Assembly (NCBI GenBank): GCA_013397865.1
Contig: VZTI01003366.1
Coordinates: 444,738 to 508,737 of the forward strand
Direction of reading: 5' to 3'
Source of the DNA: Struthidea cinerea
Taxonomy: Eukaryota > Chordata > Aves > Passeriformes > Corcoracidae
DNA length: 64,000 nt
The position numbers and the translations under genes were made by a program. The notes beneath the pieces were generated by a model. The model saw nothing but the letters and a program-made list of their open reading frames with translations, did no database searches and was not told where the DNA came from. Below, one piece after another: positions 62,101 through 64,000 of this stretch (positions within the stretch are counted from its first letter, which is position 1; every line of letters begins with the position of its first letter).

Positions 62101-64000
62101 TGAAGAGAAAGAACTAAATTTGAAACAAATAAAGCAGTGCATAATTCACTTTTAATGGGATAAGCTACTAAAACCACACTAATCATAATCCTAACAAGGT
62201 AATACTTTCCACTGTGAGTTTTCCACATCACTGCTCAGTACACAGCACAGCAGCAGAGCTTCAGGCACGTGAGGGATTTGCCCCACATGCAAAGTGAGAA
62301 ACTGTATTTTTGCAGTCAGGATTTGCAGAGCACTCCTGTTTATTAATAATTATTCCTTATGGCCTTACAAAATGTGTCGTTCATCCCACACGTGTTCACA
62401 AAGACCTTCACTCATCAGTGAGATTTCCTGGATAACACACACCGTATTTCTCCACAAAACCCTGCAATATTACTCAACAGTTTAGAAAAGAACCAAAAAA
62501 ATGCTCTACCTTGACTGCACAAATTCAGAAGGAAGGTAACGACGCAGACATGAAAACTGGATATCCCTGAAGTAACATTTCCTATGTTTGGAAAAAACGC
62601 CACTGGATTTTTATTGACCATAAGTATTCAAGACCTTGGGTTTGGATCTGATTTCTAAGGCAGCATTTTTCATCAGCACAGCAGCTCACAACTGTGAGAA
62701 TGCCTGAATTAAAAGAGAAAGTATGACCACAAGCTTTGCAGCTACTCTTCAAAGTAGCATGTCAGGATGTCCATACTTATTTGGTATATGAGAGCTGATA
62801 CCTTATAACCCAAAATGCTGTGGCTACAGGCACAGATAAATCAGAAACAAGAAAAGACTTTAGTAATTCCTCTAACATAGGAAATATTTTTACAGCTTTA
62901 TTACAATGTTCAGCTCTGAAAGCTGTTCTAGCAAAACCCAACATTCAGCATGTTGCATATTCACTATCTCTCAGCACACGTCTGATCCAAAAAATGTGCC
63001 CTGATGACTGGCTAAGAGAGATTTTTGCATGAGATTTTAGAGTCAAGCTGGGTTTTTCCCATATTGTCTAAATTTTCTGACTGAAACATAGCGAATCATT
63101 CTTTTAATCACATAGCATGGATTGTAGCTTGCTTCTACATCTACCTCAATTTTAAAGACAGGTTAGAAACAATGAAAAAGCTAATAAAAAGGATATGATC
63201 AAATGCACATCAGGAGCAGGTAAAGTCAGCAGATGCTTTTCTACACAATTCTATATACTGTGATCCTTACTTAGCAAAAATTTCCATTTATATATCCAGC
63301 TGAAACCTTGTTCCCTGCACTTTTATTTAAAAGACCATTTACCAAAAAGTAAAAAAGAAGACAAAGCTACAGTGCATACAATACAAATGGAATTATTTTT
63401 CCCTTATAAAAACATTATGGCTCTGCTTGAGTATGCAGCAAGGTGAATACCCTACAAATCAAACTGCAGGTTGCTGACACTGGGCTCAACCATTTCCTCA
63501 CAAGGGTTATTTCTAAACTCCAAAGGTGTTTTTAATACTCAGTATTCAACACACAAGGGTTTTTTTTTTTTTACTCTATTTATTAATACACTTTGATGTG
63601 AAGGAATTTATGCTACATAATATGCACATTAGACACAGATACTCACAAGTTTCACCTTAAACAAATATCCCATTTGCTAGCATGATGGCCACACACATGA
63701 AAAAAGATTATGTATGGCAAACAAGAGATTAAGATCATTTTAAAGCTGATACACCCAATGGCTACGCCCTCGTTACAGGGCAAGATGTGAATGAAGATGA
63801 CAGGGAGTGAGGAAGCATGACTTAAGCAAGCAAACATAACACGAGGAAAGCAGTCGTTCTCTGAGCTAATAAGTTTGTATCCCTCAGTCTGCAGTCTCCA
63901 ACTCTGAATATGGGGGATGTTCTGCCAGGTGGGCACAGGCCAATCATCAGCAATTCCCCCACTCCTGAAAATGAGAAGGGACTGAACTGAGCTGAGCTGA
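50118..64000 (-). other. CFAP58 upstream intron, incomplete (at least 13.9 kb)
   Basis: The acceptor at 50118-50119 requires an upstream exon on the minus strand. I searched to the right edge for the expected segment (a coiled coil with an HRW-type motif and the residues just before EKEKLY) and found none with usable splice sites, so the intron probably extends beyond the window. It contains only simple sequence and one probable CR1 remnant. A CpG-bearing patch at 52.20-52.27 kb is noted separately. Short open frames throughout have no recognisable similarity. Confidence 0.65.
59808..59885 (-). mobile_element. ancient CR1-like fragment
   Basis: The plus-strand wording CTTACACTTGTCCTTGTTGG, preceded by CCTGTCCTGCACTCCTGG, parallels the antisense of the CR1 segment encoding FNKGKC..LH (compare GGCACTTGCCCTTGTTAAA at 37161-37180 in the better-preserved copy). 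Divergence is high and no ends are visible, so this is a tentative call. Confidence 0.4.

Noticed and set aside
1..64000. CRISPR arrays, operons or other prokaryotic systems
   Set aside because: The only tandem arrays are a minisatellite and microsatellites without spacers. Gene structure and repeats are those of a vertebrate.

Overview
This is nuclear DNA from a vertebrate, almost certainly a bird. The CR1 LINE fragments carry the avian-type 3' end (GGTCCCTTCCAACC followed by short ATTCTRTG-like repeats). Exons are short, introns are long, and there is an ERV-type solo LTR. I see no bacterial, viral or organellar gene organisation. A passerine is possible but not proven by the sequence alone.

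The only protein-coding gene I can support lies on the minus strand between 43.9 kb and the right edge. Three in-phase exons (50117-49998, 48496-48363, 44168-44048) encode the last 124 residues of a coiled-coil protein. I identify it as CFAP58 (formerly CCDC147), an axoneme-associated ciliary and flagellar protein. The stop codon is at 44048-44050 and a plausible polyadenylation signal is at 43917-43922. The next upstream exon is not found in the 13.9 kb to the window edge, so the rest of the gene lies to the right. In human the next gene downstream is SORCS3, so the 44 kb on the left is most simply CFAP58-SORCS3 intergenic DNA. That synteny is inferred, not seen.

Layout: 1-11.8 kb has no recognisable gene. 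11.8-13.4 kb is a local structural oddity: a 40-bp minisatellite (about 9.3 copies, with one unresolved base) flanked by two nearly identical direct copies of a 428-bp segment. 13.4-26.3 kb is non-coding, with an old CR1 tail and a CpG-rich block near 25.8 kb. 26324-27015 is a complete solo LTR with a perfect 5-bp target-site duplication. 27-36.4 kb is non-coding, with a polypyrimidine tract and 28 perfect GAAAA units. 36.4-37.2 kb is a 5'-truncated CR1 (minus strand), directly preceded by an 11-bp-stem hairpin. 41.85-42.37 kb is a CR1 fragment (plus strand). 43.9-64 kb is the 3' part of CFAP58, with an internally deleted CR1 in its last intron and probably an old CR1 remnant in the long intron.

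The many open frames of 60-200 codons elsewhere look like chance ORFs: they overlap on both strands and have non-coding composition. The most notable items for follow-up are the duplication-flanked minisatellite, the solo LTR, the pure pentanucleotide array and the divergent CFAP58 C-terminal tail.
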